This document shows positions 36,501 to 46,021 of a stretch of 64,000 nucleotides of DNA, one piece after another. Position 1 is the stretch's first letter. Each line of letters begins with the position of its first letter. The notes under the pieces were generated by a model, which ran no database searches, was not told the origin of the DNA, and worked only from the letters and a program-made list of their open reading frames with translations. A program made the translations under genes and the position numbers. This DNA is from Magnaporthiopsis rhizophila (lineage: Eukaryota; Ascomycota; Sordariomycetes; Magnaporthales; Magnaporthaceae). The stretch is from positions 1 through 64,000 of the forward strand of contig PYSS01000050.1 in assembly GCA_003049465.1 (NCBI GenBank), written 5' to 3'.

Positions 36501-39500
36501 GAATGCTTCCTCGCGAGCAAGTCGCTGCATCTGCTCGAGACGGCCGGTCCTGTAAATCACACCTAGCTTCCATTCGAAAGCACCATCCTCGAGCTCGAAC
36601 AGCAGCGTTCGACTCCGTAGCGACACTTTGGGAATGGACTTGGGAGACTCGGGGCCCTTGTCTAGGACGTACTCATTGGTGCCCGTCTTGAAGCGGTGGT
36701 GCAGCTGCTCAACCGACTTGAAGACGTTAATTATGTTGTCCGAGACCTTGTTGAAGATGAGCTCGTGGGGGACTGCAAGGCGGATGGCGTCTGTCACCAC
36801 GTCGAAAAGCTTCTCCTCCCTATAGCCGCCGCTCGCCAGCTTCTTGCGCGACTCGCGGTAATCCAGACGGCCGTTCTTCACGCTAAGAATCCTCGCCCAA
36901 ACGCGCCGCATCCTCGGCGCCTCGGCGTAGAGCCTGATGAGCTTGGAATGGAAGAACGGGGGGGACCAGCGGTGACGGCCGGCCTCCAGCCCATGGATTT
37001 GCAGCATAATAGGAGGGTCTGCCGGCATGTCTGCCTTGATCTGCACAAGGGCAGCCTTCACGTCTATGGCGATGAGTTCTTTGACCCCCTTCCCATGTGC
37101 GTCATCGCCACCTGAAATGTAGTCCGAGGACGCCGGCGGACCCAGGAAGTCGGCAGCAGTCTGCACGGGTGCGCCGCCCGGGCTGGGCGCAGGATCGCCA
37201 GCATCGCCAGCATCGCGGCTTGGGCGCGCAAAGGCCTTCCGCAGCACCATCGTTGCAACTCCCACCGCATAGTGGCGGTAGAGCGAGTACTGCACCAGAA
37301 GTGTGCGTACCTGGGAGTGTAGATGGAACACTGGGCCTTGGTTGTCGCTGAGAGTTGAGCATGCCACCTCAAACCTGGGAATGTTGACAAACGGATCGAC
37401 CTCCCCTCTCTCCGAGGATTCGACCACAAAAGCCTCCAGTCCCCTGACGTGCACGGCTATGCGGCGGCCATCGCCAGCGTTCTGGAACCTCTTCCGCGGG
37501 GATAGCGGAATAGTCTTGAGTAGATCAGCCTCGGTCATTGAGCTGGCGCGGCTGCTGGCGCGGCGGTGGGACGGCGGACGCTGTAGGCCATCCAGCCTCT
37601 GTGCGCGATATTCGGCGGACCAAGATTCGAGGTGCAGGGCTACTCCGCGGGAATGCTCCGAGATATCCTCATCGATGCCCGCAACCTCGACGCTGAAATC
37701 CGACGCCTGGATCTGGAAGTGGAGAAGCCACGACGGCATGGCACGCAAGAAGTTCTGCTTCGGCCTGCTCGAGGACGCGTGTCTTTCCGGTCCGGCCTTG
37801 AGCCGTAGTTGCCTGACAATCTGGTGGAGGCCGTCGCTGATCTCCGGGCGCACCATCTTGAAGGCGAACGTCTGCACATTTCCGGTGGCCACGACATGGA
37901 CGTCTGGTGACGCGCCCAGCTGTATTCTCAGGTCAAAGGACTCGGTTTCGAGCACGTCGAAGCGGCTTCCCGAGGCCGTCTGGTAGTACAGGTTATGCGT
38001 CTGGACCCGCATGGACGAGGCCAGCGAGTAGTGGAGGTCCTCGACCGCCGAGTGGAAGGACTCGACGTCGAGGGATATAGAGGATATCGATGAGATGATG
38101 AGATCAAAGTCGTCCGGATCAGACTGCTTCTGCACTGGAGGCAGCGAGATGCGGACGACGGGCTCGTGCATTGTGAACTTGATGCTGGCCTTGGGTAGCA
38201 GCCGCGATATGAGGATGTGGCGCTTCTTGTTCCTGGCACCCGAGCTGGCAGATCGGGGCCGCAACATGGCGAGCAGCAACGGCAGGTGGCTCGGATCGAG
38301 ATCTACCGAGGGGGAGGTGACAACCGAATTGGCGAATAGGATGTTGGCGTTTCGCTGCTCGGCGCTCCCATGGCCCGAGAGCTCTACCGTCTTGGAAGGC
38401 AGGGTCGTCCGGATGGTCGTCGTGGCCATGGGGACGTAGACAAGGCGCTGGGGTGCGCCCTGGCCGTCATCAACGCCAATAGATATGGAAAGGGCGGCCA
38501 TCAGGGCCTCGTGAGCAATGTCCTTGGAGGGAAAATACATGCGGTGTGCCGGCGACTTGGGATCAAGGCGGTGGAGGTCTATGCCGACCTCCTTCATCGA
38601 GGCATTGAGCAGGACCGGGGCGCCAGCCGTCTTGACGTTCTCGACCTTCTTTGTCAGGGCGACGAAGCTGACGGCGAACTGGACCTCCTTGATACCCCTG
38701 AGTAAGGAGCTGACAAACTCCTTGGAGTCGGAGACGGTTTGCATCAGCTCCTGATCGGTGCTGCCTGGAACTTCCAGCTCCTGCATGATCTCGTCGACTG
38801 ACCCGAGCCTGATGTCGGCGTCGGCGTCGGCGGCGGGGATTTGCGCAGCGCGGCTGCGACACTGTTTGTAGAGACCAGCGCAGAGCTGTATGTCGTCATA
38901 GGGGAGGTGGATGCGACCGAGCTTGAGGGCCACGGCCGCGTCTCGGAGCCCATCAGAGGCCTCGTACAAGAAGCCGTGCACGTTGAGAGTTGCATTGTCC
39001 AGTATTTCCATCGACTCCCTCCCCTTTGGCGTAAACAAGACGCTGCGAAGGGTCAATATCCACTCGGCCTGGTGCTTCTCCTGTCGCCTGCGACCTCTGG
39101 ACTGCAGAAAGAAGCGAGCACGATCCACCATCTTGCGCCGCGTGTCGACGGCCACGGTCAAGCTCCCAAACTGCACATTTCCCACCTCGACAATGTTCAG
39201 GCCCGAGTTGGTAGCCACCACATCGACCATGCGCAGCCAGTCGACGTTCCGGTGTAGCCTCTTGATGCGCTCCTTGAGTCGCGTGAGCCGCTTCCAAAGT
39301 TCACTTCGCGGAGGGCCACCGGTCGATCGTCGCGAGATACCGGGCTGCTGCGCGGGCGGGCGAGAAGGGATATCACGCCGGGAGGGCCGGGTTGAGGCGA
39401 GTAGGCTCTGGCCATCTTCGTCGTTGTGGTCGTCGTCGTCGCTATCCTGGGAAGCGACACCGATGCCGGCCTTGCCGCCCTCGAGGGCTTGGATGTCGAC

Positions 39501-39758
39501 GGTGACGACAAGCTCGTGCACTACAATGCTGAGCCAGGTCGGCTGGGCGAAAGTTGGGCGGTGGACGTTGAGGCCGACGCCGCGGATCTCTATTTTAAAG
39601 CCGTCTCGCGGGGTGTAGGCGAGACGGCGCAACGAGAAGTATCCGATGCGCTGGATGGAAACGCCGGTGACGATGCGGAGGACGGCGAAGAGAACGAAGG
39701 TGGACAGGTAGAGGAGGACGAGGACGCCACAAACAAAGGTCGGGCTGAGCAGCGCCAT
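30555..39758 (-). CDS. FMP27: Fmp27/Hobbit/BLTP2-type bridge-like lipid transfer protein
   Basis: An intronless 9.2-kb frame encoding 3,067 aa. The family includes yeast Fmp27/Hob1 and Ypr117w/Hob2, fly Hobbit, human BLTP2 (KIAA0100) and plant SABRE: long rods of repeating beta-groove modules that carry lipids at contacts between the endoplasmic reticulum and plasma membrane. The N-terminal ~30 residues form a membrane anchor (VLVLLYLSTFVLFAVLRI), followed by GYFSLRRLAYTPRDG. The signature SERVGFWDKIRLNLHSRVR occurs near residue 1,405. A coiled-coil region (IEANIRTLGEIELRLIKTDH) lies near 1,870. The conserved C-terminal block (YMTFAYIKLPSVVLCLSYKG, then NKTWSNLDLALAFKSRVIK) is near 2,760-2,840, and a Ser-rich tail ends the protein. 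It is the largest gene in the window, and many antisense open frames across it are shadows. Confidence 0.95.
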   Translation of the reverse strand: MALLSPTFVCGVLVLLYLSTFVLFAVLRIVTGVSIQRIGYFSLRRLAYTPRDGFKIEIRGVGLNVHRPTFAQPTWLSIVVHELVVTVDIQALEGGKAGIGVASQDSDDDDHNDEDGQSLLASTRPSRRDIPSRPPAQQPGISRRSTGGPPRSELWKRLTRLKERIKRLHRNVDWLRMVDVVATNSGLNIVEVGNVQFGSLTVAVDTRRKMVDRARFFLQSRGRRRQEKHQAEWILTLRSVLFTPKGRESMEILDNATLNVHGFLYEASDGLRDAAVALKLGRIHLPYDDIQLCAGLYKQCRSRAAQIPAADADADIRLGSVDEIMQELEVPGSTDQELMQTVSDSKEFVSSLLRGIKEVQFAVSFVALTKKVENVKTAGAPVLLNASMKEVGIDLHRLDPKSPAHRMYFPSKDIAHEALMAALSISIGVDDGQGAPQRLVYVPMATTTIRTTLPSKTVELSGHGSAEQRNANILFANSVVTSPSVDLDPSHLPLLLAMLRPRSASSGARNKKRHILISRLLPKASIKFTMHEPVVRISLPPVQKQSDPDDFDLIISSISSISLDVESFHSAVEDLHYSLASSMRVQTHNLYYQTASGSRFDVLETESFDLRIQLGASPDVHVVATGNVQTFAFKMVRPEISDGLHQIVRQLRLKAGPERHASSSRPKQNFLRAMPSWLLHFQIQASDFSVEVAGIDEDISEHSRGVALHLESWSAEYRAQRLDGLQRPPSHRRASSRASSMTEADLLKTIPLSPRKRFQNAGDGRRIAVHVRGLEAFVVESSERGEVDPFVNIPRFEVACSTLSDNQGPVFHLHSQVRTLLVQYSLYRHYAVGVATMVLRKAFARPSRDAGDAGDPAPSPGGAPVQTAADFLGPPASSDYISGGDDAHGKGVKELIAIDVKAALVQIKADMPADPPIMLQIHGLEAGRHRWSPPFFHSKLIRLYAEAPRMRRVWARILSVKNGRLDYRESRKKLASGGYREEKLFDVVTDAIRLAVPHELIFNKVSDNIINVFKSVEQLHHRFKTGTNEYVLDKGPESPKSIPKVSLRSRTLLFELEDGAFEWKLGVIYRTGRLEQMQRLAREEAFQVKVKKIHEEELRRETTKLRTRSATSRGRSKHDESPGRRRSHSEDGRPRSSSESYLRGPAPRYEPDDACLGMSGRTRVSIKEARRVLDEHNSHSWKRRIDRHFAAARNSMSEFRSLFWGADHLPDDVEDDEHILEVPQRPALMSTLVHDLHFVVDKPSFPLRDLPDFLHKVGKGMPKDMKYSLLVPMNVAIDMGEVKVSLRDYPLPLLHVPSLKAGQSSRLSALALKTDFVIAEEFHGPESSRRVRVAIIPPREPSPELPGDRGLTIDVRRTVGPVKSYSDISVDINTALPTKLTWGPCYQPAIQDMMMVIESFTKPQLDPSERVGFWDKIRLNLHSRVRVAWKADGDVHFALKGTRDPYQVTGNGAGFLMCWRNDVRWNVHVDDDPKRFMTVDSGEYVLAVPDYGSYARAAALHAADPGAMSAEDSHRSGAAFQKVIMKLSGRVQWLGGLVFERAIQDGKRRFEFKPHYDVVLKTPQFAKPAGDKPYDAFHGFRSQHIHLSVAVCAPVDREWTTPNPEPSRSYNTVHLTPRFFTHFFAWWSLFGGGTMSLPIRQGSLWPGREKNSKKFGRHLATIKYNLLLAPLFLSHIYRHKDAEDPSEMAVQATGIKVRFDSFMLDLHQRREEFNTRDRGGGRSQQSRTTGMKIHAGQLDLASVDLRAVSANIRSAAAESINENSLPGLDPSDDDTDLSRFTIPDHDFSWIDMDDFVELDTPMRAESNTETKILPLMFAPRVTYFRQTDIGGVIAGDTTRTSPFGEEDTHSCIMSHDDEPRQVQEQLIRKRLTPLSEQIEANIRTLGEIELRLIKTDHQDADLKAQFDQLTRHGVVLQEKKKFLESMLQQMKQQSRRERESTGSGGGSGESRKRSDTSVSIPLSEGSISLPSGAEFASDFKNRFVVHNMQLKWNNLLRNIILRYSHQVSQRRGFVYYLSRPAIKFILDIVEEQNKTKTSRPTNASTPAPSGATASPDAGGADQDTARELEDTIRRMMQDAKRFEGSSHGRAAGVGEVPGGVSIGDLTGGIADGFMPQNSYHVRLIAPQIQLQSAKNTKHVVLVTAKGMELKVVEVLDKDRVSDTVSGLVQRRFMVSMDSTQFFVTHQKWFSMQLLSMSSGSTYGTPLGTSWPPWVPMEVMFDFQTSPLGFRRVVQKTSATLRYDKYNTLRLKYNDEVNNTAAGGGEADSTTSSPHEATAAAEQRMDNLWVEFPQARALCNSSQYYAMYVIVLDLLMYSEPTEKHRSERLEKIMLASDFSDLRGAPEMVVKLQDRIRQLQDIRTHFQVHAKHLDRRSWEHRLALERDLAACEDELFFTMKAITSSQGKYETATQNDTLLKWSISARDIVWHLIRDNNEPLVELQLKDVEYDRTDNADGSHANEVRVGKILGLNLLPDAIYPEMVAPYIDERNGSAAPAAVTPNTVTSSPATSAAKASSPSGDTGSQPMILVRWNMLEAIAGIPVMSHFEVNLFPLKIQLEREVGKKLFEYIFPDMDKDRQDAVAAAAAVASGKGDSPFALRAAGSDRDDGGDETLEGSGRSYGHHQQYLSDRDASAAFDTRAGSLELRLRPTLTSDVQAVGSKPKAISVHSAETGHSFRLFRSSATGATSRTASKKPSAESLRSFGTPRPGIGRAGTGFSTIAGDSKKGSSRFALRSRGQGASDEKADKPSDDLTKMITRASSYMTFAYIKLPSVVLCLSYKGKGDRNLEDVHDFVFRLPTIEYRNKTWSNLDLALAFKSRVIKALISHTGAIIGNKFSRHRPNMAQQSKLRELASSSVLLSNPAVADSKDNSGDDSSSLVDYSRSPPRSLRSSASSVPAPRGASRSPSVASANSQPGGSRGTSANGPPGSSSGPPVPTFLMMTPPTPQETQKPTFASNSNGNGNGTTPSGDSLRPKSVGSMRLFNDVSNEAPERRRTGLGGMRERLSAFASRRKDRESSSPESRGLREDDGDAAVAAFDDSEEEGGRLPDGSLIKRPTRGPGRGRLSQ

Positions 39759-41246
39759 ATCGGAGGCGCTGCTGCGGCTCTCGAGATGTCTGCCGGAGGG
39801 CCGAGGACGTCAGATCGGGCGCATTGGATGACAATGACCGGCGGGTGGTGACACGAACAGCGGCCACCGGGCTAGTTAGGTTCCCGCAGCGTGTGGCGAG
39901 CTTGAGGGGATGAAAGAGCGTCCGTGTCGTCGGACGGAGAGGCGAGAAGCCTACCTAGGTACCTATCTGGGTCACTCTCGGGCGCCAGAGAAGTGGCATA
40001 CCCGGCCGTCATGCACCCCGCCGGATGAGGAAGAGGGCCATCGGTTCAGGTGGATGGTGACAGCACAAAGGGGACAAGAGCAAGCCCGAGGGTGAGGATC
40101 CGGGAACAATGCCTGCGCCAAAGAGCTGGGTGCGCGTGTCGACGGGCTGGGCGTCGGAAGTGGCAATATCAATGTCGTGAGGACGGACCGGACGTGGTCT
40201 CGGCAAGCTTAGGGTAGGTGCTTGCTGCTAGCTCGATGTTCGAGGCGGACAGTTTCTCAGCAGGGGACCACCGCTCCAGCGCTTCACGTGCAGATTGCCG
40301 GCGGCTTGGACATAGAGGAGCGGTACGTGGCCGAAACTTTGATTGGCTGGACTAGGAGTACGCGAGAAAGGGCCGCACGACGTCTTGGAGTTCGGCTCAG
40401 CACCCGACCATCTTCGGGTTGATAGCTACGTTATTCTTTTTCCACCGTGCTCCCTTCGCGCTCTCCAGCTCTCGGTTTTGGCGCCGGTGCGGCGCCGCCT
40501 GATGGAGCTGTGCGCCTGTGCTCCATTCTAAGTGCGGGACTGGCCAGGCGTTGGCCAGGCCGCCATCTCCAATGGCCGGGGTGTCGGGTCACCCGTCCGA
40601 ACTCCCCAATCCTTGGAATTTGGTTCCTTGGGGCCTCAAGACATCGATTGAGGCCAGAACTGACTACCACCTACGCTGGTACATCCATTGAAAAAAAAAA
40701 CATCGAACCAATACACACTAGACCTAACACTTACTCCATCGTCGCCGACCCTCGGCTACTTCCAGCAACGATGGATTATCCCAGACTGTCGTTGAGGGTA
40801 ACCTAGTCCGTTGATCTATATCGAGCACATAAGTGCGTGTCCCTTGCCGGAATTGGCTATCGAATTCCCAAACACAGTCAGAGCGGACGTCCCAGCCGGT
40901 TTCCAGTTTGTGCGTAATTGACTAGCGTATGCTGTGCAGCCGAGAGCGAGAACCATTCACTTCCATCATCCTTCTCATGTTGTAATCATGCATCTTCTTC
41001 TTTTTCTTTTTGAAACATCACTCATACCAGCTGCTGAACCCAAGGTTGGCAACCAGCCCTCGGGTTTTGATTTCTAGTCTGGATTCCAGCACCCGGCGCG
41101 AACTATCCGCCCGCAAATGGCAATATCTCCAAGGCGACTTCATTGTCCGCTCCTGATAGCCACTCCTGCGTCCTCTTGTGCGTCCTGATAATCATGTCTA
41201 GGATGGGGCCTAAGTTGGCTGTAATCATAGACTTGACTATACCCTA
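39759..41246. other. 5' flank of FMP27 and 3' flank of the next gene
   Basis: 1.5 kb holding the FMP27 promoter and the 3' region of the small membrane-protein gene. A CCTACCTAGGTACCTATC palindrome-like motif lies at 39950-39967, about 190 bp upstream of the FMP27 start. No gene seen. Confidence 0.5.
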
Positions 41247-42116
41247 TTACGCTGATTCTGCGGCAGAACCCTGCGTCGTGGCCCGTAAATGTGATATCCT
41301 GTCCTCCACCAGGGCAATTTCAACTTCGAGCTTCAATATCCTCTCTTCGAGTAATTTCTCGTACTCCTCGTCCGTCAGGCGAGTAAGCGGGCTCCATTTG
41401 GAAGCAAGCCAGTCCGTTTTGGGTCCGGGCGCACGCTCAGCCATGTTATTCGCAACGGCTTGTCCACCAGCTCCAAGCAGAGAGAATGCCAGGGCGGAGG
41501 GTAGCATATTGCGCGGACCGCGTGCTGCGCGTGACATGTTTAATATGTGTGTCAGAGACGATGAAGACCCCTCAAGACGTAATGCGGTTGGTTCTATTGA
41601 CTTACCTATAAGCCCAGATGCAGCGCCGGCGATGCCACCTGCAACGGCGCTGGCTGTGACCTTGCCCTCTCGCGTCAAGGCCCCTTCACCTCCCCAAGCC
41701 GAAGTCAACACCTCTTTCGAGCCTATTGTTATATTAGCGTATGTAATACGGCTGGGTGCCTCGGTGGCAATGCAAGCGTCGAAGGGTCGCTAAAAAGGCC
41801 TAACCATAATATCCGGATCCTATTGTAAACCAGTGGACACCAGCGAGAATCGCGCTCACGCCCACCGGGCGGGCGCGGATAACTCCAGTTGCAGCGCCTA
41901 AAAATACACCGAGGACTCCTAGAGAGGGAAACCGACGTCATGCAGTGGTCAGCAACACAGGACTGGGCCTGCAGCGGTTCAACATCGGCACATACCCGTA
42001 AAGGCGCCGGCAGTGAGGGATTTGGTTACCACCCCTTGGGGTACGAAGCTTGTGCTGGGCTGCAAATTTGTCAAAGACTTTGCTGGCCCCGAGGCTGCCC
42101 CGTTAATCCCGGACAT
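41247..42116 (-). CDS. Small glycine-rich multi-pass membrane protein, possibly Tim17-like
   Basis: Four exons, 42116-41996, 41918-41805, 41722-41606 and 41524-41247, join in frame to 209 aa. All three introns interrupt a glycine or alanine codon in the same phase. Residues ~30-150 hold several hydrophobic, Gly/Ala-rich segments (SLTAGAFTGVLGVFLGAATG, AILAGVHWFTIGSGYYG, ASAVAGGIAGAASGLIG, SALAFSLLGAGGQAVAN) with GxxxG-like spacing. A soluble tail follows, with a charged helix EEYEKLLEERILKLEVEIAL. The pattern resembles Tim17/Tim22/Tim23-type mitochondrial inner-membrane proteins, but I cannot assign it to a member. Donor GTTAGG of intron 2 is non-consensus. The exact function is unknown; the exon model is well supported by frame continuity. 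Confidence 0.75.
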
Positions 42117-43570
42117 GGCGTGGTGGTTCAAGCCAGTATGATGTCGGACCGAAAGGTCTAAAAATGTAGAAAGGAAGCAGCTGAGGCAGATCAAGTAGAT
42201 AGGTGGACTGGCCTGGGCACCAATAGGGCTGATACCTGGTGCTCTTCTCTTGGTGCGGCCTGTGGTCAATGGCTGAGCTTGGGTGCCTATAGGCAGCACC
42301 AAGGACCTGACTACGAGTTTCGGCAACCCGGGCTAGCACACAGTGCAATGGGGCGGTCCCACACGAGCCTGAGTGTTGAAAAGTGTCAGTAATGTACCGG
42401 GCAGATAGGGTGGGCAGGCTGCTGAGTCCGATCTGCCTGGCCACGGATGGTGAGAGCAGTCGCAGAATACCTATTTGATGGTAGCACGGTATGTGTCACA
42501 CAGTCTTAGCGTAGTGGTTGCCGATACGTTTGACGAGCTGCACTGTCGTGGTCCCCAGGAAACCCCAGGCTGAGGTACCAATTTAACCTCACCGAGGCGT
42601 GCGACTTGGAAGGTACCTGGATGGCTCTGAGGTGGATGCAGTAATGCCAGCCTTAATCATAGATATGTAACTGGTATGTGAAGGCCGAGATCACAGTGCC
42701 GTGACGCAACTTCACAGATAGAGTGTTTATACGGTATATAGGGATAACTTGATAGAACGGGTTGACACGAAAGAGCAAAAACGGTCTCTGTTATTTCTAG
42801 CCCGCCTTGCTATACCTCCCTGACGTAGTGCTGACCGACACGTTAGGCGAGGTGGCTTGCACAAGCTCCCGTCTGGCTAAATTACCTGTCAGCCACAACC
42901 ACCCCCGGGACTTCTCAAAGCTAGATATTATAAGTTCCCTATCTCATGCCGAGGAAACGATCCCGCAGTAGGAGTATACCCAGAAGCAGAGCCATTCACC
43001 ACGTATGCACCCCCAGAAAGGTACGGTTGGTAGCAATCCGGGCGGTGCTTAGCGGAAGTTTTTTACAGGCTTGGCCAGGCTCATGCTGCCAGGCTGGGCT
43101 GACTTGGTCGGCTCGCGACACCGTGTGATGCAGAGCGCCCCGCCGCGCTAGTCTACTTCGGGAGAATAGGCTCCAGGTTCTTTTACTGGGTCTTTGCCGA
43201 TTCGAGAGGGGCTGCGCAAAACCAGGGCGCGGAGGAAGAAAAAAAAAAAAAAAAGCGGCCAACCCTCATTCTCCGGGAGACCTCCCAACTGGTCCTAGGC
43301 CCTCCTCTGGTCGACTCCAAAAAAAAATCCGAGCGAGAGCAAAAAAAACCCACTCCCCCAAAAAATATCGACCAGTCCGCACAGAACTCAGAATCGTCCT
43401 GTCGGTCGGTTCGAATTCTGCGTCGGCCTTCTATCCACGGATTCACCTGAAAAGACAATCAAAAACCTCGCAAGGCTGGTTCCTCAACTTGCCTTGTCGA
43501 TCCCGCCTTCGTCGCCCCGTCTGCGCGCTGCGATAGCTGCATCGCTGCGCGTGGCCTAAACACCGCAATC
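42117..43570. other. Divergent spacer with diverged repeats
   Basis: 1.45 kb between the divergent membrane-protein gene and eIF4B. Two similar segments, 42510-42543 and 42824-42862, share the order CGTAGTG, CCGA, ACGTT, GAG/GAGG, GCAC. The second copy is followed by a TATAAG-like box at 42928, a layout seen in LTR promoters. This may be decayed retroelement sequence. Poly-A tracts occur at about 43240-43255. No gene seen. Confidence 0.45.
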
Positions 43571-46021
43571 ATGGGTTTGTTTGCCCCCATAGTCTCTCCC
43601 CCTCCTCACGGATCGCGCCCTCGCTCGCCCGCCCGCTCGCCCGCCTCGATGGCCTCGTTACTGACCCGCTGTTCTTGCTCTCGTCGCCAGCTCCCAAGAA
43701 GAAGCAGGAGGTGCAGAAGCTGTCCCTCGGGGAGTTTATGCAGGACACTTGTGAGCTCGCCCGCCGAAACCCCACGTCAACCCCGTCGACGGCGCCCGTG
43801 CCTGATCGCCGTGACATCCGACTCACCCTTGCCGACGCCATCTCCCCTTCTGCCGCCTTGAATGACCATACATAGTCTAACCTAAGTTTGTGATTAGCCT
43901 ATGGTGGATCTTGGGCTGATGAGGTCGAGGATTCCTACGGTATGTTTCCCCACGCTTCACTTTACCTTATCAACCACCAAGCTGTCTGAGGAACGCTGCT
44001 GAACCCGCCCGCTTCAGTCTCCGGTATATAGCGCGCCCAACGGCCCTGCGAGAACTCTTCGCCTTTTCATCGCTAACACATTCCAGGAACCCAACCGCTG
44101 CCCCCGTCTGAGCGACGTGGCCCTCCTCCCTTCGGCGGCGGCTTCGGCTCGTCCGACAGAGGTACGCGCGATGCAGCCCCGCCACTTGCGCCTGAGCAGG
44201 GAGCCTCTGATATCTGACCGTTGACGCCATCTATTCCCTCGCTTTCCCTTCCTAGGCTCCTATGCTCCTCGGGATAACTTCCCGCAGCGCATTCCCGACC
44301 GACCGCCTTACACCGCCCACCTTGGCAATCTCTCGTACGATGCCACTCAAGACACCGTGTCTGACTTTTTCGCCGAATGCGAGATTGTCAGCGTCAGGAT
44401 TGTGGAGGATCGTGAACAGCAGAGGCCCAAGGGATTTGGCTACGTCGAGTTTGCTACCGCCGACGGCCTGAAGCAGGCCCTGACCCTGGACGGAGCATCC
44501 TTCCAGGGCCGCTCGATCCGAGTCCGGATCGCCGATCCTCGTGAGTTCACCTTGCCGCTCTGTCACTTGAGTTCTCGTTTGCGCCCATACAGGAGACGTC
44601 TTGTCTCGTATCATCGTTGGAGCCACTAACTCTTTTGACTCCCCGCGACAATAGCCAAGGACAGGGATGGCCGTGGTGATGGTCCTCCCAGGGAGCTGGA
44701 CTGGTCCATGCGCAAAGGTCCCCTGGCAGACATTCAGCGCAACAACGATCGCCGCTCAGGCCCTAGCGACTTTAACGACCGGAGAGGCGACTTTAACGAT
44801 CGCCGGGGCAGTGACTTCAACGACCGCCGTGCCGCCCGGGAGCCTGCAGATGATGGCAAGGTTCGCGACTTCAGTGACTGGTCGCGCAAGGGTCCCCTAT
44901 CCCCGAGGCCAGAGCCCGCTCAAACCTCCTCCAGGGAAGGCAGCCGTCCCCCTGTCGAGGGTGCCGGTACCGATTTCCAACGCCAGGACCGCCGGGCCTC
45001 GCCGGCTGCCTGGGGTGAGGGCCGCCAACAGCAGGAGGGCTCTCGGCCCCCCCGTCGCGAGTTTGTCGACCGTCCCGAGAGGGCCCCCAGCGCCGCTGAG
45101 CGGGATATGCAGTGGCGAAACAATATGCGACCTGACAATGTCAAGTCGCCCGGCCAGTCGCGCAGCGGGAGCGAGGCCCCTCCTTCGCCCGCCCCGGCCG
45201 CTGCCGTGCCGGCCGCTCCGTCTCGTCCGAAGTTGAACCTCGCTAAGAGGACCATCTCGGAGGCTCCTGATGCCACCTCGCCAGCTCTGACTGCCTCGGA
45301 CTCCAAGGCTAGCCCCTTCGGTGCCGCGAGGCCTATCGACACGGCCGCAAAGGAGCGCGAGATTGAACAGAAACGGCTTGCCGCTTTACAGAAGCAGAAA
45401 GAGGACGAGGAGCGTGCTAAGGAAGAGCAGCGCCTCGCCAAAGAGGCCGCGGACAAGAAGGCCGAGGAGCAGGCCGCAGCCGCAGCCGCGGCCGCGGAGG
45501 CCGCGGAGCAGAAGAAATTGGCCGCGCCCGAGCCGAAGCAGGGTGAGGAGGCTCCTCCGAAGCCAGCAGAGGCCGCGACGCCCACAGAGCAGAAGGTTCC
45601 CATCCGGCAGCGTGAGCCCCGAGAGCCGCGGGAGCCCCGGGAGCCGCGGGAGCCCCCGAAGACCCGCGCAACCGAGAGCGGGAACTGGAGGCAGTCTTCG
45701 GGTGAACACAAGGGTGAGCACAGGGGCGAATATAGGGGCGAACACAGGGGCGAACACAGGGGCGAACACAGGGGCGAACATAGGGGCGAACACAGGGGTG
45801 AATACAGGGGCTCTAGGGGCACCCCGACCGGGCCCCGTCGCGGAGGCGGCGGTCCGTCCAGGGGAGGTCGCCATGACGGACAGCGCCCCCCTCGCGCCAA
45901 CAGTGGTCGGGACTCGCAGGTCTCGACTCCCATCTCTGCGGGACCGGACTCGACTCCCGACGAGGACGGATGGACCACTGTTAAGAAGACGAGGGGCGGT
46001 GCCCGCCCCATTGTGTCCTAG
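43571..46021 (+). CDS. TIF3: eIF4B-like translation initiation factor (RRM protein)
   Basis: Fungal eIF4B, which stimulates the eIF4A helicase and mRNA recruitment to the 40S subunit. Six exons, 43571-43574, 43691-43750, 43898-43939, 44087-44161, 44256-44540 and 44655-46021, give 610 aa. The first exon is just ATGG; joining gives M-APKKKQEVQKLSLGEFMQD, the expected family start. Exon 3 gives SYGGSWADEVEDSYG, another hallmark. One RRM spans residues ~80-160 (AHLGNLSYDATQDTVSDFF; RPKGFGYVEFATADGL). Then come DFNDRRG-type repeats, a Lys/Glu/Ala helix (~380-450), a REP/PREP run, nine GEHR-type repeats and a C-terminal DEDGWTTVKKTRGG. The yeast symbol is used by homology of architecture. It is convergent with EFL1. 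Confidence 0.92.
45701..45808 (+). repeat. 12-bp tandem repeat coding nine GEHR/GEYR units
   Basis: Nine in-frame copies of a GGGGCGAACACA-like 12-mer in eIF4B exon 6, encoding GEHK, GEHR, GEYR, five GEHR and GEYR. Third-position and Tyr/His differences distinguish copies, so the array is expanding yet diverging. It forms a charged region next to the REP run. Confidence 0.9.

Noticed and set aside
41143..41793. 216-codon plus-strand open frame
   Set aside because: Antisense to exons 3 and 4 of the membrane-protein gene, whose splice joins are coherent.
44920..46011. 363-codon minus-strand open frame over eIF4B
   Set aside because: Antisense shadow of the eIF4B low-complexity exon; the GEHR repeat appears as a CSPL repeat.
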